Positions 6,387 to 11,690 of a DNA stretch of 11,690 nt are shown here, piece after piece. A program made the translations under genes and the position numbers. Numbering within the stretch: the first letter of the stretch is position 1; every line of letters starts with the position of its first letter. The notes beneath the pieces are model-generated. The model saw only the letters and a program-made list of their open reading frames with translations, did no database searches and was not told the origin of the DNA. Source of the stretch: Thermoflexus sp. (GTDB taxonomy: Bacteria > Chloroflexota > Anaerolineae > B4-G1 > DUEL01); contig JAPYWT010000029.1 in the NCBI GenBank assembly GCA_028276215.1, positions 1-11,690 of the forward strand, read 5' to 3'.

Positions 6387-6688
6387 AATCCCTTCGTCTT
6401 TTGGCCGATATGAATATCTCCCCCAAGACCGTTGAGGCACTGCAGTACGAAGGTTGGGATGTTATTCGGGTTTCTCAGGTGCTACCTGCGAATGCATCGG
6501 ATGAAGAGATTCTGGATTTTGCCCGCCAGGACGACAGGGTAGTGCTTACCCATGCCCGGCAAAAACTTGCTCCAAGAGGGTGCAAACGTGAGCACAGAAG
6601 GCAAGATTTTCTTTGGCGAAACCGTAGACGCCGCCATCGCGGCGGGGCTGGCCGCGCTGCGCCTCCCGCGCGAGGCGGTAGAGATTGA
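6383..6688 (+). pseudogene. Truncated DUF5615 PIN-like toxin
   Basis: The GTG at 6383 overlaps the DUF433 stop. The first 57 codons match the DUF5615 (Mut7-C/PIN-like) N-terminus: LRLLADMNISPKTVEAL with acidic D9, a helix around 15-25, then SDEEILDFARQDDRVVLTH (39-57). Family members normally continue from VLTH into an Asp and a DF motif. Here the protein turns into an Arg-rich tail without family character, and from about 6554 the DNA is the leader and the first 34 codons of jag in another frame. The 3' half, with later acidic residues and the C-terminal strands, is gone. I infer a deletion that joined the toxin to the jag leader. A functional short protein is unlikely but cannot be excluded. 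Confidence 0.8.
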
Positions 6689-7316
6689 AGTTCTGGATGA
6701 GGGCAGCCGCGGCATCCTGGGCATCGGCGCCCGTATGGCGCGCGTTCGGCTGACGCCGCTGGTTACCCCCGAGGCCATCCCCGCGCCGACTCCCGCCCCG
6801 GCCCCGACCCCGGCAGTCCCTCCGGCGGCCCCGGAGTCGGCGGACGCTGAGGTGGCCCGATCCATCCTGGCGGACCTCCTCCGGCATCTGGGCTACTCCG
6901 CCGAGATTCAGGTTCGCCTGGCGGAACCGGCCACCGATGAGGAGATGGCTACCCTTGTGCTGGACGTTCAGACCGCCGGGGCGGACACGCTGATCGGCCC
7001 CCGGGGGGAGACCCTGGCGGCCCTTCAGCACATCGTGCGGTTGCTGGTCAACCGGAAGATGGGCCGGATGGTCAATCTGGTGGTGGACGTCCAGGGCTAC
7101 AAGCAGCGGCGGGAGCAGAACCTCCGCCGCCTGGCGGAGCGGATGGCCACTCAGGCGGTCCGGAGCGGACACACAGTCTATCTGGAGCCGATGCCTCCCT
7201 ACGAGCGCCGCATCATCCACCTGGCGCTCCGGGACCACCCCGACGTCACCACCCAGAGCGTCGGCGAGGGCAACCGCCGCCGGGTGACGATTATCCCCCG
7301 GGTCGGCAAGGAATAG
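6588..7316 (+). CDS. jag: Jag/KhpB RNA-binding protein (Jag_N, KH, R3H)
   Basis: A 242-residue protein with the three Jag domains. Jag_N is at about 4-53, with EGSRGILGIG at 38-47. A Pro/Ala-rich linker spans 60-85. A KH domain at about 87-168 carries the GxxG loop as IGPRGETL (136-143). An R3H domain at about 170-240 has R207 and H211 in the RxxxH motif. KhpB-type proteins bind RNA and, with KhpA, influence cell elongation and division in Firmicutes. GTG at 6588 is preferred: AGAGGG lies 7 bases upstream and the Jag_N domain starts right after. An upstream ATG at 6552 lies at the toxin junction and adds 12 unconserved residues. The stop shares one base with the next GTG. Confidence 0.93.
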   Translation: MSTEGKIFFGETVDAAIAAGLAALRLPREAVEIEVLDEGSRGILGIGARMARVRLTPLVTPEAIPAPTPAPAPTPAVPPAAPESADAEVARSILADLLRHLGYSAEIQVRLAEPATDEEMATLVLDVQTAGADTLIGPRGETLAALQHIVRLLVNRKMGRMVNLVVDVQGYKQRREQNLRRLAERMATQAVRSGHTVYLEPMPPYERRIIHLALRDHPDVTTQSVGEGNRRRVTIIPRVGKE

Positions 7317-8185
7317 TGGGGAATCTCTGCGACTACCTCGTCGTCGGACACGTCACCCAGGACCGGTTGCCGGACGGGTCGCTGACCCCCGGCGGCACGG
7401 CGGCCTATGCCGCCCGCACCGCCCGCGCGCTGGGCCTGCAGACCGCCGTCCTCACCAGCACCGACGACTCCCTGGACCTGAGCGCCGTCCTTCCCGACAT
7501 CACCGTTTACCGCATCCCGGCCCCCAGGAGCACGCTCTTTGAAAACCGCTACACTGCGGACGGGCGGGTGCAGTTTCTCCATGCCCGCGCTGCCCCTCTG
7601 ACTCCCGATGCCATTCGCGGCGCAGGATTTATCCTGCGCCCTGTCGGCATTCTCCACCTGGGGCCGGTGGCGCGGGAGTGCGACCCCGCTCTGGCCGACC
7701 ACATCCGGGCCGACTTCCTGGGCCTGACCCCTCAGGGCTGGATGCGCCGCTGGGACGGGGCCGGACGGGTGACCCCGGGCCCGTGGGAGGAGGCGGAGGA
7801 GTGGCTCCCCCGCGCGGACGCCGTCGTCCTGAGCGAAGAGGACGTCGGCGGCGACGAGGCACTGGCGGCCCGCTGGGCCGCCCGGACCCGCGTCCTGGCC
7901 CTCACCCGGGGCGCGCACGGATGCTCCGTCTACGCCGGGGGGCGGGTCTGGCACCTGCCGGCCTTCCCGGCCCGGGAGGTGGACCCCACCGGCGCGGGGG
8001 ACGTCTTCGCGGCCGTCTTCTTCGCCCGCCTCTGGCAGGGGGACGACCCCGTCCAGGCCGCGCGCCGGGCCAACTGCGTCGCCGCCGTCTCCGTCACCCG
8101 GCCCGGCCTCTCCGGCACTCCCACCCCGGCGGAAGTCGCCCGTTGCTTTGAAAACCACCAAGACACAAAGACACGAAGTTATTAA
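7316..8185 (+). CDS. PfkB-family carbohydrate/nucleoside kinase
   Basis: A 289-residue member of the ribokinase/PfkB family; the substrate cannot be told from sequence. The N-terminal PGGTAAYAARTARALG (25-40) is the usual substrate-side motif. The C-terminal DPTGAGDVFAA (223-233) is the family signature, with D229 as the catalytic base. LTRGAHGCSVY (196-206) is also typical. GTG at 7316 overlaps the jag stop by one base. Two oddities stand out. Codons 102-108 (GAGFILR) are encoded by a near-perfect palindrome at 7619-7640. The last residues HQDTKTRSY are encoded by a dispersed repeat arm, so the natural C-terminus may have been replaced. Its location between jag and parA suggests co-transcription rather than a segregation role. 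Confidence 0.88.
   Translation: MGNLCDYLVVGHVTQDRLPDGSLTPGGTAAYAARTARALGLQTAVLTSTDDSLDLSAVLPDITVYRIPAPRSTLFENRYTADGRVQFLHARAAPLTPDAIRGAGFILRPVGILHLGPVARECDPALADHIRADFLGLTPQGWMRRWDGAGRVTPGPWEEAEEWLPRADAVVLSEEDVGGDEALAARWAARTRVLALTRGAHGCSVYAGGRVWHLPAFPAREVDPTGAGDVFAAVFFARLWQGDDPVQAARRANCVAAVSVTRPGLSGTPTPAEVARCFENHQDTKTRSY
7619..7640. repeat. In-frame palindromic repeat inside pfkB
   Basis: Arms GGCGCAGGAT (7619-7628) and ATCCTGCGCC (7631-7640) are perfectly complementary around TT. The 18 bp GCGCAGGATTTATCCTGC (7620-7637) equals the reverse complement of 9869-9886 downstream of parB. It is read through in frame as GAGFILR plus the start of P109. Confidence 0.9.
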
Positions 8186-8220
8186 ATATTTATTTTTATT
8201 TGTGCCTTCGTGTCTTCGTG
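8163..8220. repeat. Inverted repeat with AT-rich loop between pfkB and parA
   Basis: CACAAAGACACGAAG (8164-8178) and CTTCGTGTCTTCGTG (8206-8220) form a stem with one mismatch. They flank a 27-nt, very AT-rich loop (8179-8205) that contrasts with the GC-rich surroundings. The left arm encodes the C-terminus of the PfkB protein, and the pfkB stop is at 8183-8185. The end of the right arm begins the GGTGA (8220-8224) that serves as the parA ribosome-binding site. The loop could house a promoter, but I see no clear -35/-10 pair. Confidence 0.85.
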
Positions 8221-8231
8221 GTGAAATTCCT

Positions 8232-9029
8232 ATGATCATCTACGCTTTTGCCAACCAGAAGGGCGGTGTGGGCAAAACCACGACCGCCGTCAATCTGGCG
8301 GCCTACCTGGCCCACTGGGGCCAGCGGGTCCTGCTGGTGGACATGGACCCCCAGGCCAACGCCACCGCCAGCCTGGGGGTGGACCGCGCGTCCCTTTCGG
8401 CGACGGTCTACGATGCCCTGGTGCGCGAAGTGCCCCTGGCCCAGATCATTACCCTGACCCGCTGGGTGCGGCTGGACCTGGCGCCCAGTTCGGCTCAACT
8501 GGCCGGGGCGACGGTGGAACTGATCCCGATGCTGGCCCGGGAGCGGCGGCTGGAAATGGCCTTCTCCGGCCTGGACGACCGCTACGACTACGTCCTGATA
8601 GATTGTCCCCCCAGTCTGGGCATCCTCACGGTCAACGCGCTGGTCGCCGCCAGAAGCGGCGTCATCATCCCCGTCCAGTGCGAGTACCTGGCGCTGGAGG
8701 GGCTCTCCCAACTGATGCGCACGCTGGACCTGGTGCGCCGGTCTCTGAACCCCCACCTGCGCCTGCGGGGCCTGGTGATGACCATGTTTGACCCGCGCAC
8801 CCATCTCTCCCGGCAGGTCGTGGAAGAGGTCCAGCGTCACTTCGGGAGCCGGGTCTTCCGGACCATTATCCCGCGCAACGTCCGGCTGAGCGAGGCGCCC
8901 AGCCACGGGCTCCCCATCCTGAACTACGCCCCCCGTTCCCCCGGCGACCTGGCCTACCGGGCCCTGGCCTGGGAACTGCTCAGCGGCGACGGACGGGCGC
9001 CGTCAGTGGAGGCGGAGCATGGCGGGTAA
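8232..9029 (+). CDS. parA: ParA/Soj chromosome partitioning ATPase
   Basis: A 265-residue ParA/MinD-superfamily ATPase that binds DNA and ParB to move origins apart. The deviant Walker A box is KGGVGKTT (10-17), with signature K10 and catalytic K15. A' is VDMDPQANA (36-44), Walker B is YVLIDCPPSLG (120-130). PSHGLPI and the C-terminal helix are family-typical. ATG at 8232 is chosen because the MIIYAFANQKGG start aligns with the family. A longer frame from 8148 translates the repeat and is rejected. GGTGA lies 7 bases upstream. It overlaps parB by 11 bp. Confidence 0.96.
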   Translation: MIIYAFANQKGGVGKTTTAVNLAAYLAHWGQRVLLVDMDPQANATASLGVDRASLSATVYDALVREVPLAQIITLTRWVRLDLAPSSAQLAGATVELIPMLARERRLEMAFSGLDDRYDYVLIDCPPSLGILTVNALVAARSGVIIPVQCEYLALEGLSQLMRTLDLVRRSLNPHLRLRGLVMTMFDPRTHLSRQVVEEVQRHFGSRVFRTIIPRNVRLSEAPSHGLPILNYAPRSPGDLAYRALAWELLSGDGRAPSVEAEHGG

Positions 9030-9861
9030 ATTCGGCCTGGGCCGAGGACTGGAGGCGCTGATCCCCGCCGGCGAGGAGACGACGGGCATCCTGGAGGTGC
9101 CGGTGGAGGATATCCGCCCCAATCCCCACCAGCCCCGTATGGCCATCCGGGACGACGAACTGGTGGAACTGGCCCTCTCCATCCAGAACCACGGCGTCCT
9201 TCAGCCCCTCATCGTCGTCCGGGAGGGGGACGGTTACCAGTTGGTGGCGGGGGAACGGCGCTGGCGGGCGGCGAAACTGGCCGGCCTGACGACGGTGCCG
9301 GTCGTCGTTAAGGACCTGGCCCCCCAGCAGATGCTGGAACTGGCCCTGGTGGAGAACCTGCAGCGGAAGGACCTGAACCCGCTGGAGGAGGCGGCGGCCT
9401 ACCGGCAACTGATTGAGGAGTTCGGGCTGACCCACGAGGAGGTGGCCCGGCGGGTGGGCAAGAGCCGGGTCGCCGTCACCAACACGCTGCGGCTGCTGAA
9501 GGCCACCGACGCGGTGAAGGAAGCGCTCCTCAACGGCCGCATCGGGGAGGGGCATGCCCGGGCGCTCCTGGCACTGGAGGACCCCGAGGCCCAGGTTGCG
9601 GCGCTGCGCATGGTGATGCGCCAGGGCCTGACCGTCCGCCAGACGGAGGAACTGGTGGGGCGGATTCTGCAGGCCCGGCCCCAGCGACCGCCCACCCGGT
9701 CCACCGCCCCAGAAATCCAGGTTCTGGAGGACCGCTTCCGGCAGGCGCTGGGGACGCGCGTCCACGTCCGTCCGGGGAAGAAGGGGGGGCGGATCATCAT
9801 CTACTACTACTCGGAGGAGGAACTGGAAGGGCTGTACCAGCGATTGGTGGCGCAGGATTGA
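9019..9861 (+). CDS. parB: ParB/Spo0J chromosome partitioning protein
   Basis: A 280-residue ParB, the CTP-dependent DNA clamp that loads at parS. The N-terminal GKFGLGRGLEALIP (3-16) is the ParA-stimulating segment. RPNPHQPR (33-40), the CTP-binding GERRWRAA (78-85) and ENLQRKDLNPLEEAAAY (112-128) are family motifs. The helix-turn-helix spans about 137-158 (THEEVARRVGKSRVAVTNTL). The C-terminal dimerisation domain is at about 232-280. ATG at 9019 lies inside the end of parA, with GGAGG (9008-9012) 6 bases before. The last codons (LEGLYQRLVAQD) are repeated twice more just downstream, and the third copy runs on to MLAD and a stop. The present C-terminus may therefore be slightly shortened. 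Confidence 0.95.
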   Translation: MAGKFGLGRGLEALIPAGEETTGILEVPVEDIRPNPHQPRMAIRDDELVELALSIQNHGVLQPLIVVREGDGYQLVAGERRWRAAKLAGLTTVPVVVKDLAPQQMLELALVENLQRKDLNPLEEAAAYRQLIEEFGLTHEEVARRVGKSRVAVTNTLRLLKATDAVKEALLNGRIGEGHARALLALEDPEAQVAALRMVMRQGLTVRQTEELVGRILQARPQRPPTRSTAPEIQVLEDRFRQALGTRVHVRPGKKGGRIIIYYYSEEELEGLYQRLVAQD

Positions 9862-10017
9862 ATCTGGGGCAGGATAAATCCTGCGCTACGCCAGAAGAGG
9901 TACTGGAAGGGCTGTACCAGCGATTGGTGGCGCAGGATTGAATCTGGGGCAGGATAAACCTGCGCTACGCCAGAAGAGGTAATGGAGGGACTGTACCAGC
10001 GATTGGTGGCGCAGGAT
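9823..10017. repeat. Three tandem partial copies of the parB 3' end
   Basis: The unit beginning CTGGAAGGGCTGTACCAGCG occurs at 9823 and 9903, and as ATGGAGGGACTGTACCAGCG at 9982, giving periods of 80 and 79 bp. The first two units contain the parB tail, then about 43 bp with a palindrome (GCAGGATAAATCCTGC at 9869-9884; a one-base-deleted version at 9949-9963), then AGAAGAGGTA. The third copy has only the parB-tail part, to 10017. It is followed by ATGCTTGCCGAT and TAA (10030-10032), in frame with the LVAQD codons of that copy. Confidence 0.92.
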
Positions 10018-10039
10018 ATGCTTGCCGATTAAAGTCGCC

Positions 10040-10339
10040 CTAGGTCAAATACCGCCACAGGGCAATCAGGAGCTTGCGCGCCAGCGCCACAATCCCGATC
10101 TTGCGCTGCCGCTTGCTCCCGTTCCCAAAGCGCTGCCAATACCACTGGCTCAATGCGCTCTCCGGCTGATACCGTTTCCTGGCCAGGGCAATTTCCCGCT
10201 GCAGGGCGGTGAGATTGCCGGCGGGGATGGTGCGCTCCCGGGGTGGCTGTCCCAGCCCGACGGTGAAACCCAGACGCCATTGTTTCTGGCCCAATTCAAA
10301 AGCCAGGTATAAGGTTGGGGAAGAGGTCGCTTGGTTCAT
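10040..10339 (-). pseudogene. Internally deleted IS110-type transposase remnant
   Basis: A 99-codon minus-strand frame. Residues 1-57 (LYLAFELGQKQWRLGFTVGL, then RERTIPAGNLTALQREIALA and RKRY) look like the N-terminus of IS110-type (DEDD) transposases. Residues about 62-99 (QWYWQRFGNGSKRQRKIGIV, then ALARKLLIALWRYL) look like the extreme C-terminus of the same proteins. Complete family members are roughly 300-400 residues, so the catalytic middle, including the rest of the RuvC-like core and the serine-bearing Tnp domain, is missing. The junction maps to about 10155-10168. A good ribosome-binding site survives (AGGAG, 10347-10351, 7 bases before the ATG). The C-terminus stops abruptly at WRYLT. 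It is a dead or MITE-like derivative, assigned from recalled family patterns. Confidence 0.75.
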
Positions 10340-10415
10340 CGCTCCACTCCTTTCCGCACGGGTTAGGCTTTCACTATGAGTTTACCACAAGCGACCGCTT
10401 TCTGCTACATAGTAT

Positions 10416-10473
10416 CTCACCCCTCCCCCAGCGGCTTCGCCGCTACCGCCACAGGCGGCGGGGGTGGGGTGAG
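10416..10473. repeat. Cloverleaf-like foldback upstream of the IS remnant
   Basis: The outer stem CTCACCCCTCCCCC (10416-10429) pairs with GGGGGTGGGGTGAG (10460-10473) with one mismatch. Two perfect inner hairpins lie within: AGCGGC/GCCGCT (10430-10435 and 10439-10444, TTC loop) and CCGCC/GGCGG (10446-10450 and 10454-10458, ACA loop). Together they can form a four-way junction. There is no T-tract and no coding potential. It is probably a dispersed palindromic repeat. It lies between the IS remnant start and the rplS terminator. Confidence 0.85.
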
Positions 10474-10488
10474 GAAGTCTGAATAGTT

Positions 10489-10535
10489 ACAAAACAGGGA
10501 GATGCCAGGCACCTTCCGGGTGCCTGGCATCTCCC
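10489..10535 (-). terminator. Rho-independent terminator of rplS
   Basis: A perfect 17-bp stem, GGGAGATGCCAGGCACC (10497-10513) with GGTGCCTGGCATCTCCC (10519-10535), closes a 5-nt loop. Read on the minus strand it lies 23 bp after the rplS stop and is followed by TGTTTTGT, a modest T-tract. On the plus strand it is not followed by Ts, so termination is expected mainly for rplS transcripts. Confidence 0.8.
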
Positions 10536-10558
10536 CGTGATCGGTTTCTCCAGAGCGT

Positions 10559-10912
10559 TTATTCGGGCCGCTTTTCCTTCAGGCGGGCCGCCTTCCCCTT
10601 CAGACCGCGCATATAGTAAAGCCGTCCCCGTCGGACCTTCCCGTGCCGGGTCACTTCCACCTTCTCCACGCGCGGGGAGTAGAGGGGGAACGTGCGCTCC
10701 ACGCCGATGCCGTGGGCGGCGATGCGCCGGACGGTGAAACTGGCCCCGGCCCCACTGCCGCGCACCCGGATCACCATGCCCTGGAAAACCTGCACCCGCT
10801 CCCGGCCCCCTTCTACGATGCGGGCGTGCACCCGGACCGTATCCCCGGGCCGCAGGTCGGGGATGTTCGGATTCCGCTCCAGTTGTCGGTTCAGCGACTC
10901 AATCAGGTCCAT
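10559..10912 (-). CDS. rplS: 50S ribosomal protein L19
   Basis: A 117-residue large-subunit ribosomal protein located at the 30S-50S interface. The family pattern is complete: RPGDTVRVHARIVEGGRERV (21-40), QVFQGMVIRVRGSG (41-54), SFTVRRIAAHGIGVERTFPL (58-77), and the closing block from SPRVEKVEVTRHGKVRRGRL (79-98) to YYMRGLKGKAARLKEK. The length is normal. ATG at 10912 is preceded by GAGGTGA (10917-10923). The gene stands alone with its own extended -10 promoter and terminator, away from its frequent partners rpsP, rimM and trmD. Confidence 0.97.
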   Translation of the reverse strand: MDLIESLNRQLERNPNIPDLRPGDTVRVHARIVEGGRERVQVFQGMVIRVRGSGAGASFTVRRIAAHGIGVERTFPLYSPRVEKVEVTRHGKVRRGRLYYMRGLKGKAARLKEKRPE

Positions 10913-10950
10913 TGACTCACCTCTTTTCCACCGGTCCTCAACGGCGGGGT

Positions 10951-10978
10951 ATTATACCATAACCCAGAAATCCGGCAA
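10951..10978 (-). promoter_or_regulatory. Extended -10 promoter for rplS
   Basis: On the minus strand TGGTATAAT (ATTATACCA at 10951-10959) is an extended -10 element. TTGCCG (10973-10978) lies 16 bp upstream as a partial -35. The promoter sits between rplS and the stop codon of the upstream PHP gene. The 8-mer GGTATAAT is shared with both promoters around 2932-3027. Confidence 0.75.
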
Positions 10979-10979
10979 G

Positions 10980-11690
10980 TCACCGGCAATAAACCGGGCT
11001 GCTGAAAATCCAGCCGCGCGGCCGTCCCCGAAAGGTCCGCCAGACCTCCACCCGATACGCGCCCGGCTCCGCCGTCGTGAACCGAAGGGTCCGGCCATAG
11101 GTACGGGCCACCACCCGGCCCTCCCGGATGAGACGAATCGTCCCCGGTCTGGGGGCCTCCACCTCAAAGACCAGAGCGCCTGCGCGGGGGATTTCTTCTC
11201 CCATCGTCGCCACGGCTGGCCCGCTGCGGACATGGAAGCGGAAGCCGCGCGTGGCTCCCGGCTGGTCGTACCCCACCCATGTGCGCCCCGCCCGTAGCGC
11301 GTCGTAGACCAGTCGCCGGTCCGTCTCTATGTCGCCGGTCAGGGGTTGCTCCACCAGGACATGGGTGTTGACCCAACGGAAAAGCATATCGTACGGGAAA
11401 ACAACCCGCTGGATGGGGCCCAGACGGTAGGTGTGGCCATGGGCGTCTGCCCCGCCGATGGCCGTCACTTTCCGACCGGCCCGCAGGAGCGCATCCCACC
11501 GGCGCAACGTGGCCGGGAACGGCCCCCGAATCCCCAGTTCGGGGAACAATGCGTAGAAGAGCGCCGCCGGTCGTCCCCACAGCAACCCCTTGAACTCCGA
11601 CATCGCGTTCCAGATTTCCAGCCCCGCGTACCCATCCACCTCCCAGTCCACCCAGGGAATCGGCTCCAGGTCGGGGCTGATGGGGCTGCC
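10980..11690 (-). CDS. PHP-domain metallohydrolase, CehA/McbA-like (partial, C-terminal part)
   Basis: The frame is open to the window edge, so the N-terminus is missing; 236 codons are visible. The first visible residues, GSPISPDLEPIPWVDWEVDG then YAGLEIWNAMSEFKG, resemble the middle of PHP-family phosphoesterases of the CehA/McbA type. GGADAHG (plus-strand 11436-11456) supplies a D-x-H metal-binding pair. After about residue 150 the sequence becomes beta-rich and Ig-like (about LVFEVEAPRPGTIRLIREGR onward), probably an accessory domain. The first metal-binding histidines would lie upstream, outside the window. The substrate is unknown. rplS follows 67 bp downstream but has its own promoter. 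Confidence 0.75.
   Translation of the reverse strand, partial: GSPISPDLEPIPWVDWEVDGYAGLEIWNAMSEFKGLLWGRPAALFYALFPELGIRGPFPATLRRWDALLRAGRKVTAIGGADAHGHTYRLGPIQRVVFPYDMLFRWVNTHVLVEQPLTGDIETDRRLVYDALRAGRTWVGYDQPGATRGFRFHVRSGPAVATMGEEIPRAGALVFEVEAPRPGTIRLIREGRVVARTYGRTLRFTTAEPGAYRVEVWRTFRGRPRGWIFSSPVYCR

Noticed and set aside
8179..8205. AT-rich stretch as an origin unwinding element
   Set aside because: It is only 27 bp and lies inside an inverted repeat. No DnaA-box cluster was seen nearby.
8148..8231. Longer start for parA
   Set aside because: It translates the dispersed repeat and its AT-rich loop. The conserved ParA N-terminus starts at 8232.
9823..10017. CRISPR or programmed read-through extending ParB
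   Set aside because: The periods of 80 and 79 bp do not keep frame and the units include coding sequence. It is best explained as tandem duplication of the parB end.
10022..10312. Plus-strand 96-codon frame opposite the IS remnant
   Set aside because: It has no family resemblance or good ribosome-binding site, while the minus-strand frame clearly shows transposase ends.
10643..11297. Plus-strand frames opposite rplS and the PHP gene
   Set aside because: They are antisense to conserved genes and have no motifs.

Overview
This window is high-GC bacterial chromosomal DNA with the gene neighbourhood that usually lies close to a replication origin: rpmH, rnpA, yidD, yidC, jag (khpB), then parA and parB. 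The set fits a Chloroflexota (Anaerolineae-like) genome. The reasons are the high GC content, the heavy use of GTG starts (at least seven genes), a histidine-kinase-like sensor with a degenerate H-box, an interposed PQQ-propeller lipoprotein, an IS110-type remnant and abundant short palindromic repeats. This placement is an inference from gene content and sequence style; no similarity search was run. dnaA, dnaN and gidA are absent, and I saw no convincing DnaA-box cluster or parS site by eye.

Layout. Bases 1-263 hold the start of a possible minus-strand exported protein (cut by the window edge) and two 81-bp foldback repeats. Bases 264-2912 (minus) encode a large membrane sensor: seven-helix region, GAF, coiled coil, PAS, HisKA-like and HATPase domains. 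Its phosphoacceptor histidine is replaced by asparagine. Bases 2932-3027 contain divergent promoters. Bases 3092-5923 (plus) are a compact run, rpmH-rnpA-yidD-PQQ lipoprotein-yidC, that couples ribosome and RNase P biogenesis to membrane protein insertion. Between yidC and jag, where these genes are often neighbours, lie palindromic repeats and a DUF433/DUF5615 antitoxin-toxin pair whose toxin gene is broken. Bases 6588-9861 hold jag, a PfkB-family kinase, parA and parB, mostly with touching or overlapping reading frames.

Bases 9823-10558 are a repeat and mobile-element scar: three partial tandem copies of the parB 3' end, an internally deleted IS110-type transposase remnant (minus), a cloverleaf-like foldback and a strong hairpin terminator for rplS. 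Bases 10559-10912 (minus) are rplS with its own extended -10 promoter. The window ends inside a minus-strand PHP-domain metallohydrolase gene.

The core genes are ordinary housekeeping functions (translation, tRNA processing, membrane insertion, chromosome segregation). The unusual content is the pseudo-kinase H-box and how short palindromic repeats have entered and remodelled coding sequence: one sits in frame inside pfkB, one is associated with duplication of the parB tail, and one supplies the pfkB C-terminus and the parA ribosome-binding site. I do not see a complete new defence or mobile system here.
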